Assembly: GCA_025403435.1 (NCBI GenBank)
Contig: JAJQZP010000247.1
Span: 186,001-250,000, forward strand
Length of the DNA: 64,000 bases
DNA from: Artocarpus heterophyllus
Taxonomy: Eukaryota; Streptophyta; Magnoliopsida; Rosales; Moraceae
Direction of reading: 5' to 3'
Under the pieces are notes generated by a model. That model did not search any database and was not told where the DNA came from. It saw nothing but the letters and a program-made list of their open reading frames with translations. A program made the position numbers and the translations under genes. Positions 33,964-46,739 of this stretch are shown piece after piece (position 1 is the first letter of the stretch; each line of letters begins with the position of its first letter).

Positions 33964-35976
33964 TGTTAGACATGTATGCCCTAAGGAGTAAAAATATAAT
34001 AAGTTTTTGGAGACATTTTTATCAATAAAGAATTTATTCATTGTTTATGTACCAAATCTTGTCCTCTTTACGTTCATATTTGTTGAATGTATGTTAAGCA
34101 AACAATAGTCTGAGACTGTCGATCTAAACCTTAAGAATTGGGCATATGATGGACGGATTATGTGGAAGACATAATTCTTAAGGTGATGGTCTAAATCATA
34201 AGATCCGCAATCGAGAGAATAAAGTTGGGCGCTTTGTTCATGTAAAGATTGTTATGTTGTCTATATCTCTTTTGGGAGATGGTTTGTCTTGACCATCGGA
34301 GGTGGACTCCATGAATAGAAACATTGACATGTTGTTATAAGTGACGATGTGTTGGATCGGGACATACAGTGAATTCATTTGGATTAATAATTTTGTCTCG
34401 ACAAATCGATTCACTTTAGATAATCATTTTATTGTATCTTAATCCTGAGATGAATAGTGGGCCCGTTGTCTTGACTTGTGTCTTTTGATGTATCAAAGGG
34501 TGACACCCACATCTTAATAGGGGTATGCATGCCGGTATGTTGGAGGCATGACTCTTGATAGCATAGACCTGTTATTCATAGATATGGAATTCATAGCTCC
34601 TCTTTAGGAGTAATGATATCCTCTTATATGTGTTATCTTGTAATTGAAAAATTGGAGCGCTCAACCATTTGGATACATAGGTGTAACCGAATGGTATACT
34701 GTCTTTGGATAGTAAGTTTTCCGATGGTGAGTAATAGAACGTAAGATAAAAATAATCAGGAAGGAAAGACGGAACTTGTCCTTAAGCCGATTATGGATTA
34801 TCATATGGGGATATGATACACTATGATATGTTATGGAGACTTAGCTATGCGGGCTTCGTAATTCTATATAGTTCGAGAGTACAGCTCCAAGCTTTTAGTG
34901 GAGTAGCATTGGAGTTGATAATTAGGGAATGTATATCTAGGATATTGGGTTTTGTAATTATCGAAAGTTTGAACTATATAGGTCCATTTGGTCCCCTTTG
35001 CTAGCTCATAATATCTTGCAATGATACGGCATGCTTTTCCAATAATTGGTAACTTATGTCCGATTTATCAAATTGGTTGAAATTTAGAAGAATCAAATAA
35101 TTCATGTCTGTTTATCGGTTGAATTAATTTTGTGATAAAATTAATTCAAAATAAACTTGTTGAATTATTAGGATCGGATAATTCTTGTCTGTTTATCGGT
35201 TGATTTAATTTTGGATAAATTAGATCAAGATAAACTTGTAGAATTATTGAGAATTCATTTATTTTCTTAGAGATTATCTAGATAAAGTTGTTTTGATCAG
35301 ATAACTTCTCTATTGGGTTATTTGAATTGAAACTGAAACTTTATCATATAGATTCTCAGGTGGAAAATAAAAGATTCACGGAGATTTTTTATCACCAGTT
35401 TGGCCTACCGATGGGGCCTGTTCGGCCTACCGATCAGGTTGTTTGGCTTGCCGACGAGCGAAGGATAAGATTACGCATTTTCATATGGATCTTATCGAAT
35501 ATTGATCCAAACTTGATTCTGTTTCAAGTTTTTGAGACCTAATCTAATAAGGGCTGACGCTACGCCGAACCTCTATATAAAGAGAGTAAGTCTTAAGAGT
35601 TACTAAGATCAATTGAGAGATTAAGAGTGATACTCCGCTGGTGAGAATCTGAAAACTCTCTGAGAGCTTTTGTTCACAAATTACGAACACTTGCTTTGGG
35701 TTCTTTCGATTGGTTGGAAGGAGAGTCACTTGGTGGAAGAGCTGTACGTGTGAGCCCACACTCACTCTGGTCATGGATAGAGAATAGTAAAGAAGACCAG
35801 TTGGTTGAGGCTCTTCTGGAACGTTACTTCTCTTCACGTTTTGCGAGGGTTCTTCGGCATACAAAGGTTAGTAAGATCTGGTTAATTTATGCATATAGCA
35901 TGTCAAACTTGTGTTTTAGAAAATGCTCTGATGTAAAAATTTTTTTAAAATTCTGTTGCGCACTCTTTTTTCAACA
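33964..35976 (+). repeat. Copia-2 5' LTR
   Basis: A 2,013-bp LTR that starts TGTTAGACATGTATGCC and ends CACTCTTTTTTCAACA. It contains GGCCTACCGATGGGGCC and CGGCCTACCGATCAGG near 35402-35440, the motif also found in the leader and in the solo LTRs. A diverged copy of this LTR lies on the other strand at 57739-59165. Confidence 0.92.
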
Positions 35977-35980
35977 ATTC

Positions 35981-35993
35981 GTATCAGAGCCAT
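35981..35993 (+). other. Copia-2 primer binding site
   Basis: GTATCAGAGCCAT lies four bases inside the 5' LTR. It matches most of the initiator tRNA-Met PBS TGGTATCAGAGC, with the first bases changed (TTCGTATCAGAGC). It sets the orientation of the element. Confidence 0.85.
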
Positions 35994-36489
35994 GGTTTTT
36001 ACATAAATTTACGAGTTTATGATCATGTTATATGTATAAATTTTGTGATCTTAATCTCTCCTATGCTTGAATTGAATTTTATAAAGAGTTGACACTCTAG
36101 GTTTCTATATATTATTTATGTTGTCATGGATTATGTGGTGAATGTTCATTTATTAATTATGGTTGATTAAATTATTATTTAATTAATTATTTATTAATTA
36201 ATTTATACCGGTTATGATTCCTTAGAGGTTAGAATATGTATCTAGGTTTTGCATGTAATTAAATAACAGACTATCATCTCCGTCTAGGAATTATTATTTA
36301 TTTTTTAAATTTGTAAGCATTTTGTTATTAAATAATTATTCAGATAAGATGGATCAAGAAGACGGATTTAGAAGTCGGATCTAGAAGAATGATGATGGCG
36401 CTCCCAAGTATTTCTTGAGTCTCTAATTTATGTTTTTAAATTGTTGAAAATAATATTGATGAATTGCATTAAAAATTGTATTTTCTGGA

Positions 36490-36740
36490 ATGGGAGATTT
36501 CTACTCGGTCGGCATGCCGAATATCATAGTTTGGTAGGCCAATGGTCATAAATCGATAGGCCAGACGTGAGGTTCGGCAGGCCGTCAATGGGGCAGAAAT
36601 CAAGCGACTTTGGCGACCGGCCGAACTTCCAATTCGATAGGCCAAACTTTCATGAGTCAGCAGGCCAATCTTCCAGATCGATAGGCCGATGGAGCATGAC
36701 CGGTAGACCGATCGTCCAGATCGGCCTACCGACCGAGAGC
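36490..36740. repeat. GGCC-type minisatellite in Copia-2 leader
   Basis: About nine units spaced roughly 20-32 bp, such as ATCGATAGGCCAGACG, TTCGGCAGGCCGTC, TTCGATAGGCCAAACTTTC, AGTCAGCAGGCCAATCTTC and AGATCGATAGGCCGATGG. The GC content is well above the surrounding leader. It is between the PBS and gag and has no coding match. Confidence 0.82.
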
Positions 36741-37749
36741 TGAAAAATTCCTAGAAAAGGTGCAGTTTTTCCAATGCAATTTTAATTTTATTTTTGGGAC
36801 AATTTTGAGAAACATTAAATTGGGATATGACCGAAAATATGAAGTATTCGATTCATACGGGATTGAAGACTTGAAGATGGGCATTACATGAAAAAGGATA
36901 GAACTTTAGGATTCAAGGATGAAGAATCGATAATATGTCTCGATTATTCTCTTGTAATCTTAGTTTTCTATTCTCTAGGGTGGAACCATAATATTACGGT
37001 TATTATTATTTTGATTGTAGCTTTGCTTGTCTACATTACAATATGATTTGCCATGTATATTGATAACATGTCATATAGAAAAGGGAGTGCCGCTCATATT
37101 AAAATTGTTCATGCATATTCTTAAAATAAAACCTTGATTTCAAAAGATTGAGTGGGAGAAGGTTTTTGAAGAGCAAACCTAAGGCCTCCATCGTTGGTCC
37201 ATAGGCAGAACATGGTAGTCCTGACCTCTAAGAAGGGATTTCTATCATATACCAGATTGGATCTCTAAGAGGATAAGGTATTTTAGCATGATTTATGGTT
37301 GCGCACCCCTAGGTGGTGATTATAAATCATGGAAAAAATATTGAAATGATGGTTATACACTCACGTTAATTTTATTATTAACCACCCCTAAGAGCTCTGT
37401 TAATAAAATTAATGGCCAAAGAAATGATTATTAATATATGTTGGATCATACGGGTCCTGGATGACATATATTAATTAGGAGGCGATCCGTGTTCCTGATT
37501 GAATTTGGCATGACTCCCCTAAGAGCTTGTTGAATTCTGAGTTGGGAATTATCGTTGTAATGTTGTGATATTTTCAAGGTTCTGACACATAAACAAATTT
37601 GTATGTTTTTACATGATTGTGTTATCTTACTAAATTATTATCATATGTTTGCTTATGTTTGGTATATGATTCTTTATTATAGATTAAAAATATCTAAAAA
37701 TGCTTTATCATTGATACTTGACAAAAACCTATTAACCGATGAGAATTAT

Positions 37750-38515
37750 AATGATTAGAAACGGAACTTAGATATCGTCCTATCCTTTGAGAAACTAAAA
37801 TATGTACTGACAACCCCTGTCCTCCCGAGCCTACGGGAGACTCTACTAATGAGCAATTCCAAGCGTATGATCACTGAAAAGATGCTAATGATCAGGCTCG
37901 CTGTTATGTTATGGCTAGCATGAATAACATGCTGCAGGCTCAACATTAGGATTAAGAGACTACAAAGCATATCTTGGATAATCTTAAAGATATGTTTGGA
38001 GGCCAAGCCATAACAAAGAGGCAAGTGGTGCTTCAAAAACTTCTAAACTATAGACAGAGGCTGGGGACATCTATAAAGGAGCATATGATATTGGTCATGG
38101 GTTACCTCGCTGAGGCTTAAACCAATGGAGTCGACATCAATGTTGAAACTCGGATGACTATGGTCTTTGAGACTCTGTCAAAGGAATTTATTCTGTTTAG
38201 AGCTACATTTAATTTAAGCAATAGACAGGATATGACCTTAATAGAACTGATGAAACAATTACAGGAGTTTGAACAACTGATTAGGGAGTCTCCTGCAGGT
38301 GGAGAGGCCAACATGATAGTTGCTTTTGCTTCCAATCCTAATTCTGGGAATGGAAAGAAGTAACGGGCCAAGAATGGGAAGTCTTCTATTCCTGCTGGCA
38401 CCAAGAGCAAGAAGAAGAAGAAGAAAAACCCAAAGAAGCTTTAGTGCTTCTTCTGTGGGAAGGTCAGGCATATCAAGAAGCATTGCAAGGACTTCCTTTC
38501 CAAAGGAAGTAGGTG
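37750..38515 (+). pseudogene. Copia-2 gag remnant
   Basis: The N-terminal half is broken by many stops. The best part is 38154-38363 (FETLSKEFILFRATFNLS, LIELMKQLQEFEQL), followed by a lysine-rich stretch and a zinc-knuckle-like CFFCGKVRHIKKHCKD in shifted frame near 38448-38495. It matches Copia gag by order and content. It cannot be translated as one protein. Confidence 0.8.
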
Positions 38516-38540
38516 TGATCTTTTATCTTTAGAAACTTGT

Positions 38541-41500
38541 TTGGTTGAGGAATCTAGTGACATTTGGGTCATAGATTACAGTGCAACTAATCATGTTTGT
38601 GTTTCTCTGCAAGGGTTTAAAGAAACGAGAAGTCTGCTACATGAGGACTTCACGCTTCGGATGGACGATGGATCCTTGGTCTCAGTGGAAGCAGTGGGAG
38701 ACGTCCATCTTTATTTTGATAATTATAGGAATTTATTTTTGTAAGATTGTTTTATGTTCCTAAATTTAAAAGGAATTTAATTTCTGTATCTTGTTTATTT
38801 AAAGACTCCTATTTGGTTTCTTTTAATGATAAAGTAGTGATTTGTAAAAATAAATCTTTTATCTATTCTAGATTGATGCAAAATACTCTATATTTTATCA
38901 AACCTAAGATGGACTTATTGCTTAATGCTGAGATGAATGATAATAACTCTAAAAGACTTAAAACTTCTCACTCTAATAAGACTTATATTTGGCATTTGTG
39001 CCTTGGTCATATTAACCTATATATGATTTAAAGGTTGGTAAGGGATATGCCTTTAAGTCACTTAAAGGTGGAATCTATACCTTAATGTGATTCTTGTTTA
39101 GAGGGTAAAATGACCGAAAGACCATTCGGGACTAAGGACAATAGGGCCGAAGGGGTTCTAGAACTTGTGCATAGTGATGTTTGCGGAACGATGAACATCC
39201 GAGCACGAGGAGGGTATGAGTACTTCGTCACTTTTAATGATGATTACTCAAGATATGGGTATATGTACCTGATGCACCACAAAAGCAAAACTTTTGACAA
39301 GTTCAAGGAGTTTCAGGCTGAAGTGGAAAAGCAATTGGGTAGACCCATAAAGGCACTTCGATCCGATCGAGGTGGAGAATACCTTTCTGATGAGTTCTTG
39401 GGACACTTATTAGAGAATGAGATTTTATCCCATTTGACTGCACCGGGCCTTCTGTAGCAGAATGGTGTAGGAGAGAGAAGAAATAGGACTTTGTTGGACA
39501 TGGTCAGGTCCATGATAAGTTATTCATCATTGCATTTATCTTTTTGGGGAAATGCACTACAAACCGCATGTTATCTTTTGAACAATGTGCCTTAAAAATT
39601 GGTCCCTAAAACTCCTCACGAATTGTAGACGTGTAGGAAGACATCCTTAAACCATATTCGCATATGGGGATGTCCGGCTCATGTCTTGTTTAAGGATCCA
39701 AATAAGTTGGAAACATGTTCGGAAGTTTACGTGTTTGTAGGATATCCAAAGGGACTAAAGGGGGTTATTTATATAACCTAAAGGAAAATAAAATCGTGGT
39801 TTCAACTAATGCAACTTTCCTTGAGGAGAGTTACATGGACAACTTTAAACCTCGAAGCAAAGTAGTGCTCGTGGAGTTAAGGAGTGATTCGATCACTTCG
39901 GAGGTTTCGAATGAAACCATTTCGATCAGTGTAGAAAAACCAAACAAACCTGAACAACAACCTCAGGGGCTTTGGTGTAGTGGAAGGGTCAGGCATCAAC
40001 CTAAGAGGTATATGTTCAATGGGGAAGTCTTTTTGGCTGAACCGGATGAACATGACAGGGATCCTTATACTTACGTAAAAGCTATGGAGGATGTTGATTC
40101 AAAACTCTGAACAGAGGCCATGAACATAGAGATGAAGTCTATGGAGACTAATCAGGTCTGGGAGCTTGTGGATCTTCCCGAAGGGATAAAACCCATAGGG
40201 TGTAAGTGGATCTACAAGAGGAAAAGATGAGTGGATGGAAAGGTCGAAACCTTTAAGGCTAGACTGGTAGCTAAGGGTTATACGCAAAAGGAAGGAATCG
40301 ATTATGAGGAAACCTTTTCGCCTGTAGCCATGCTTAAGTCCATCCAGATTCAATTGTCCATAGTTGCTGCTCTCGACTACAAGGTTTGGCAAATGGATAT
40401 CAAGATGACTTTTCTAAATGGCTATCTTGATGAGTCCATTTATATGGAACAACCAGACGGGTTCAAGGTCACAGGTCAAGAGGGAAAGGTTTGTAGGCTA
40501 CTAAAGTCAATTTATAGACTTAAGCAGGCTTCCTATTCTTGGAACATAAGATTTGATCAGGTGATCAAAACTTATAGGTTCTCACAAAATGTGGACTAAC
40601 TATGTGTTTACAAACACATAAAGGATGGGAAGGTTGTTTTTCTACTGCTCTATGTAGATGACATTCTGCTAATTGGCAATGACATTGAGGCGTTGTCATT
40701 GGTCAAATTATGGTTGACCAAGTAGTTTGACATGAAGGACTTGGGTGAGGCTAATTTTGTTCTCGGTATCTAGATCTTTTAGGGTAGGAAGAACAAAATG
40801 ATAGCTTTGTCTTAGGCTGGTTGCATAGATAAAATTCTTAGGAGGTTTGCAATGCAGGATTCTAAGAAAGGTGGGCAACTATCTAGGTTTGGAATTACTC
40901 TTTCTAAGAAAGACTCTCCAAAGTCTTATGAAGAAAGAGAATACATGAAGAAGGTGCCTTATGCTTCGGCAGTGGATAGTCTCATGTATGCCATGCTTTG
41001 CACACGACTAGATATTAGTTATGCAGTCGGGATTGTAAGTCGATTTCAGGCGGATCCCGGACCGAACCATTGGGTTACGGTAAAGCATATTTTCAAGTAA
41101 CTGAGAAGGACTCGAGGGTATATGCTTGTGTATTCGGGTGAGGACTTGACTCCTCTAGGATACATTGACTCAGAATTTCAATCTTGTCTGGATTATAGGA
41201 AATCGACTTTAGGTTTTGTGTTTACTCTGAGCGGCGGTGCCATCAGTTGGAGAAGTGCTAAACAAGATTACACTTTGGATTCAATGATGGAGGCCAAGTA
41301 TGTGTCAGCATGTGATGTTTCAAAAGAAGCAGTGTGGCTTTGCAAGTTTCTTGGGGATCTTGAGGTAGTTCCTGGAATAGATAAAGCAGTATCACTGTAC
41401 TGTGATAGCAGTGCTATGATAGCTAATGCTAAGGAACGAAGATTTCACAAGAAGAGTAAGCATATTGATTGGAAGTATCATGTGATAAAGGACTTAGTTG

Positions 41501-41640
41501 AGGGCGGGCCTATCACGGTGTGCAAGATCACGTCAGAGGACAATTTAACAGATCCATTTACTAGGGCACTTACTGGGAGAGTCTTCGAGAGACATGTGGA
41601 AGCTATGGGGATGCGAGATTTGTCATATTTACTCACTTAG
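38541..41640 (+). pseudogene. Copia-2 pol remnant
   Basis: Protease: WVIDYSATNHVC near 38568, where the expected DSGA is DYSA, so an active-site residue is changed. Integrase: WHLCLGHIN near 38990, CDSCLEGKMT near 39088, HSDVCGTMN at 39170 and DDYSRYG at 39239. Reverse transcriptase: [14 protein letters not shown] at 40255 and YVDD at 40651-40662. RNase H: MMEAKYVSACD near 41285 and LYCDSSA near 41396, ending at the stop 41638-41640. At least ten in-frame stops or shifts separate these parts. Confidence 0.9.
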
Positions 41641-41654
41641 TGCAAGTGGAAGAT
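41641..41654 (+). other. Copia-2 polypurine tract
   Basis: TGCAAGTGGAAGAT directly before the 3' LTR, right after the pol stop codon. It is the same type as the Copia-1 tract (AAGTGGGAGAT). Confidence 0.75.
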
Positions 41655-43647
41655 TGTTAGACATGTATGCCTTAAGGAGTAAAAATGTAATAAGTTCTTG
41701 GAGGCATTTTTACCAATAAAGAATTTATTCATTGTTTATATACCAAATCTTGTCCTCATTACGTTCATATTTATTGAATGTATGTTAAGCAAACAATAGT
41801 CTGAGATTGTTGGTCTAAACCTTAAGAATTGGGCATATGATGGACGGATTATGCGAAAGACACGATTCTTAAGGTGATGGTCTAAATCATAAGATCCGCA
41901 ATCGAGGGAATAAAGTTGGGTGCTTTATTCATGTAAAGATTGTTATGTTGTCTATATCTCTTTTGGGAGATGGTTTGTCTTGACCATCGGAGGTGGACTC
42001 CATGAATAGAAACATTGGCATGCTGTCATATGTGACGATGTGTTGGATCGGGATATAAAGTGAATTGATTTGGATTACTAATTCTGTATTGGCAAATCGA
42101 TTCATTTTAGACAATCATTTGTATTGTATCTTAATCTTGTGATGAATAGTGGGCTCGTTGTCTTGACTTGTATCTTTTGATGTACAAAAGGGTGACACCC
42201 ACTTCTTAATAGTGGTATGCATGCCGGTACGTTGAAGGCATGACTCTTGATAGCATAGACCTGTTATTCATAGATATGGAATCCATAGCTCCTCTTTAGG
42301 AGTAACGATATTCTCTTATATGCGTTATCCTGTAATTAGAAAACCGAAGCACTCAACCATTTGGATACATAGGTGTAACCGAATGGTATACTCTCTTTGG
42401 ATAGGAAGTTTTTCGATGGTGAGATAATGGAACCTAAGATAAAAATAATCGGGAAGGTAAGACGGAACTTGTCCTTAAGCTGATTATGGATTATCATATG
42501 GGGATACGATACACTATGATATGTCATGGAGACTTACCTATGCGGGCTTCGTAATTCTATGTAGTTCGAGAGTGCAGCTCTAAGCTTTTAGTGGAGTAGC
42601 ATTAGAGTTAATAATTATGAAATGTATATCTAGGATATTGGGTTTCGTAATTATCGAGAGCTTGAACTATATAGGTCCATTTGGTCCCCTTTGCTAGCTC
42701 ACAATATCCTGTAACGATACGGCGTACTTTTCCAATAATTGGTAACTTATGTCAGATTTATCAAATTGGTTGAAATTTGGAAGAATCAAATAATTCATGT
42801 CTATTTATCGGTTGAAATAATTTTGTGATAAAATTAATTCAAGATAAACTTGTTGAATTATTGAGATCGGATAATTCTTGTCTGTTTATCGGTTGATTTA
42901 ATTTTGGATAAATTAAATCAAGATAAACTTGTAGAATTATTGGGAATTCATTTATTTTCTTAGAGATTATCTAGATAAAGTTGTTTTGATCAGAAAACTT
43001 CTCTATTGGGTTATTTGAATTGAAACTGAAACTTTATCCTATAGATTCTCGGGTGGAAAATAAAAGATTCACGGAAATTTTTTATCAGCAGTTAGGCCTG
43101 CTGATCCACGTGTTCAACCTGCCGATGAGCGGATGATAAGATTACGCGTTTCCACGTGAATCTTATCAGATATTGATCCGTACTTGATTCTGTTTCGAGT
43201 TTTTGAGATCTAATCTTATAAGGACTAACCCTAGGCCAAACCTCTATATGAAGGGAGTAAGTCTTAAGAGTTACTAAGATCAATTGAGAGATTAAGAGTG
43301 ATACTTTGCTGGTGAGAATCTAAAAACTCCCTAAGAGCTCTTGCTCACAAATCATGAACACTTGCTTTGGGTTCTCTCGATTGGTTGGAAGGAAAGTCAC
43401 TTGGTGGAAGAGATATACATATGAGTCCACACTCACTCCGGTCATGGATAGAGAATAGCAAAGAAGACTAGTTGGTTGAGGCTCTTCTGGAATGTTACTT
43501 CTCTTCATGTTTTGCGAAGGTTCTTCGCCATGCAAAGGTTAATAAGATCTGGTTAATTTATGCATATAGCATGTCAAACTTGTGTTTTGGAAAATACTCT
43601 GATGCACAATTTTTTTTAAAATTCCATTGCGCACTCTTTTTCTAACA
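41655..43647 (+). repeat. Copia-2 3' LTR
   Basis: A 1,993-bp LTR that starts TGTTAGACATGTATGCC and ends CACTCTTTTTCTAACA. It aligns with 33964-35976 throughout with scattered substitutions. Relative to the 5' LTR it lacks a short part of the GGCCTACCGA repeat near 43090-43130. Confidence 0.92.
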
Positions 43648-45304
43648 CTAAACTCCCAAAATGTAGCCTTTTTAACTATGATTTTCCTCACAAATTCATG
43701 TGTTAAATGTCTAAGAATGGCCCTGTAAAACAATTTTGCTTTATTCCTTTTTGAACAACATTCATGAATGCATGTCTGACTTTGAATGAAAATGTATACC
43801 CATAAAGAAAATTTGTGATTTTGGTGTTAAAAGTTAGGAAAAAGGGTTCTAATCTATTCTACTATGATCTACTCATTTTCCTACACAACTATATGCTTTG
43901 GGAACTTTAAAACAGGTTAAAATCGAGCTTTTGAGGTTGGGTTGGCCGAGACTTGAAGTCTGAAATTTTTCAAATTTCGATGGATAGGCAGGTTGGACTC
44001 AGCTGGTCGATAGGCTGGATTCAAATAGTTTGGCAGGCCGGACTCAACTGGTCGACAGGCCAAACACAATAGTTCAACAGGCTGAACTTGCGAGGTCAGT
44101 AGGCCGACTGATCCACATGAAAGTAATAGTTTTTCACTAGTTTCCATCATTTAATGATAAAAATGTTTTTTGATTTTTGGTGACATGATTATTAGACTCT
44201 AAAGGCACACTAAGATACCATCAAAATGACATATTGAATTAGATATCATGAAATCTAATCCACACCTAACGTGTAGAGGGCCAAGATAGTGGACTTAGTG
44301 CTAGTGTGCTAGACAATAAGGTAGGACTCTAGACACTCTTTCTTTGTTAGCCATGATTTTAAAATGGTTTGGTTATAAAGTGTTTTCTTGGAAATTTTTT
44401 TTAAGGATTGATTAGATGTATTTACTCAATTATTTTCAATACCTGTTGAGCAATGAAATGTTCATAATAAATCGTATAATGAATGTAAATAAGAAAACTC
44501 GGTAACATAAAACTCTAGTAATGGTATAAGCACTAAAATAATAGTGAGTATCAAACGAGTCAAGAACTCCATTCGAAATGAGACATCAATGCATGTTGCT
44601 ACGTTTAGAGATCAGGTTGTGCAAAGAGCGACCTTAGGGGCAAGTCCCAAAACTTAGTTAGACCACTACGGTGGTGATTTTTGATGGCTTTGCATAAGGT
44701 AAAATGGTAACCTAATATTAGATGGTCACTAGACCGAAATGGTATGTATGAAGTCAACAAAATTCATTTGTTGCCTTTTTTTATATAGTTTTGTATTAAC
44801 GAAGAATTTGCTTATTTAAGTTATTCTTTTCAAAACCTAAGTCCTATTGAGCCTTTCACTCATGGTTTTATTATTTTAAAATTTCCCCCTCACCCCCTCC
44901 AGGTGGTTCATATCACACCACCGACTAGGACACTGCAGACTACACGTGTGACAATGGTAGAATTAATTTAATTTATTTGTTTACCAATGAAGGCATGTAA
45001 TAGTTGAAGATTAATTATTTGGACTACAATTTGTATTCTATTTATGTCGATACTATGTATATGCACAATGTGGGTCTGGTGCGACTCGACTCGTTCTCAT
45101 TATTTTTATATTTTAATTTAATTTAAATTAGAGGCATTTCATAAAATTATTTATTAAGATTTAATAATCAATAATTATCTAAAAGTTCTAAATTTATCAC
45201 ATTTTTGTAAATAACCTAAATAATTAATAGGCGTGTTTAATTAAAATTTGTTTAATTAATTTAATTAATCTGCCACTTCACTACCCGGGTTTTGGTGTGC
45301 GACA
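43648..45304 (+). mobile_element. Gypsy-type solo LTR, copy 2, second part
   Basis: Continuation of 33319-33963 after Copia-2. It ends CCCGGGTTTTGGTGTGCGACA at 45304, with outer flank ATACC (45305-45309) against ATACT at the left, a 5-bp duplication with one change. Without Copia-2 the LTR is about 2,302 bp, close to copy 1. It includes the GGCC-type repeat (43920-44120), the TCCTATTGAGCC...CCCTCCAGGTGG segment (44840-44910) typical of Gypsy LTRs, and CACAATGTGGGTCTGG near 45065. Confidence 0.8.
43920..44120. repeat. GGCC-type minisatellite in solo LTR copy 2
   Basis: Units such as GGTCGATAGGCTGGATTC, GTTTGGCAGGCCGGACTC, GGTCGACAGGCCAAAC and GGTCAGTAGGCCGACTG, spaced about 28-32 bp. It is the counterpart of 24870-25010 and very similar to the Copia-2 leader repeat. 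Confidence 0.8.
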
Positions 45305-46185
45305 ATACCATTTCAACTATAGTTTTTACCAAATCTTATTTGATTCAAAAAATCATTGGAAATATCCTTCTCTCTAAGTTATCCCGTGTGTACTTTGGTC
45401 TTGGACCAATCAACCGTTGTTGTCGTTTGATTCAATTCCTCTTCCAGGCAACATGGTCAGAATATATTGCTCACCTACATAACATGGAGTTGTTTACAAT
45501 GTTTCTGAAAGATTGGATGGTACTTTGAGTGCAACCCAATCTTGAGGGCAGGTCTCCAATAGACTGCATACCATTAAGAGCCTTTTCGCCACTCCATTGA
45601 GGTCTCCAAATCTTACTTAGGATTGTAGCAGTCACACCTCTATTTGCCCCACTCATCGAAGGAGCCAACGAAGCTTTTCTCAGCATTGATGAGGCAGTTT
45701 TAGATTGTGGTGAAATTGAAAAGTGGAATGTCAGGCTCAGATAGTAATATAAATACTGCATTTGTGATGTTGAGGAGGGTACTTGTTAGAAGCTGTCTTT
45801 TTGCATCGATCATTCTTGATCTTGACCAGTGCACAACTACAAAAAAGGGTAAAAGAAAAAGACATTTTTGTTTGTAAAAGAATTTTTCAATAAGAAAAAA
45901 ACATGGATAATCTTTATGCCTAAAAAAACAACATAATTTTCGTGATTCATTCCTACTTGCGTGGTTGGTTTGTAATGTTTCCTTTCAATGGATTTTTTAG
46001 TAGAAAATCAACATATTTAGCCCTCACAAAAATCATAGAATGAATTGATGGGGTTGGAGGATTCTTTCTGGGTTTGGTTGGATAGTTAGCAAGAAGTGAT
46101 CAAAATTTATTGAAGATGAGCCGAATGGGAGGAGCGTGCCGCAGTTTTGAATTGGGTCCAGCCATGTGTTTCTAGTTCCATGAAC
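45305..46185. other. Probable old LINE-derived sequence
   Basis: No intact gene. A minus-strand frame (45761-45471) includes TATILSKIWRPQW, faintly like the DUF4283 region of plant LINE ORF1. The match is weak and the strand is opposite to the RT remnant that follows. The rest shows nothing recognisable. Confidence 0.3.
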
Positions 46186-46189
46186 AATG

Positions 46190-46735
46190 ATTTCATTGCT
46201 CCTTATATTATGGGGGAAGTTTAGATTTCCTTGTTTGAGATGGGGGCTATAAAGCTCCAGCCTGTATGGGTTTCAAGCAGCATTTTTCAGTAGAACTGAC
46301 ATACTATAGGCCAAGAGGTGTTGACCACATGCTTGATAAATTTTGCATGGAGATATGTCAATAAAGCCCTAGAATTCCACCCTTTTGTTACTCATTCTGA
46401 AAATTAAATCTCCAAGGAAAGTTTCTTATTTACGTCTTATTAGTTCATGTGATGTGATTTGTAAATTAGTTACTAACAAATTAAATAATAGATTGAAAGA
46501 GATTCTTCTCTTGATCATTTTGGATTCTCAGAGTGCATTCATACTGGGGCTGTTGATTTTGGATAATATCATGATTGCTTTTAGGATGATGAATTCTTTG
46601 CCTAGCAAAAATAATAGCCAAAAGTTGGATGGCCCATAAGGTCGATATGAGCAAGGCATATGACCGTGTGGAGTGGAGTTTCCTCCAGTGTGTTCTAGAA
46701 AAGATGGCATTTGATTCTCATTGGATCTAAGTATT
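46190..46735 (+). pseudogene. LINE reverse transcriptase remnant
   Basis: Broken plus-strand frames follow the N-terminal half of a plant L1-type reverse transcriptase. In order they are APYIMGEV, LFEMGAIKLQPV, IKSPRKVSYLRLISSCDVICKLVTNKL, SQSAFILGLLILDNIMIAF and, in a shifted frame, DMSKAYDRVEWSFLQ near 46645. AYDRVEW keeps the first catalytic Asp. The sequence stops at about 46735, where the Athila element begins. Confidence 0.85.
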
Positions 46736-46739
46736 GGCT

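Larger units (their letters stand above)
33964..43647 (+). mobile_element. Complete but decayed Copia retrotransposon (Copia-2)
   Basis: A 9,684-bp element with TG...CA LTRs at 33964-35976 and 41655-43647. The flanks CTAAT (33959-33963) and CTAAA (43648-43652) form a 5-bp duplication with one change. The PBS and polypurine tract agree with plus-strand transcription. Gag and pol are recognisable throughout but full of stops and frameshifts. Spot comparison suggests roughly 5% LTR difference, so it is older than Copia-1. Protein similarity to Copia-1 is high in integrase and RT (the WHL..LGH and [11 protein letters not shown] blocks), so both belong to related Copia lineages with about 2-kb LTRs. 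Confidence 0.93.
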
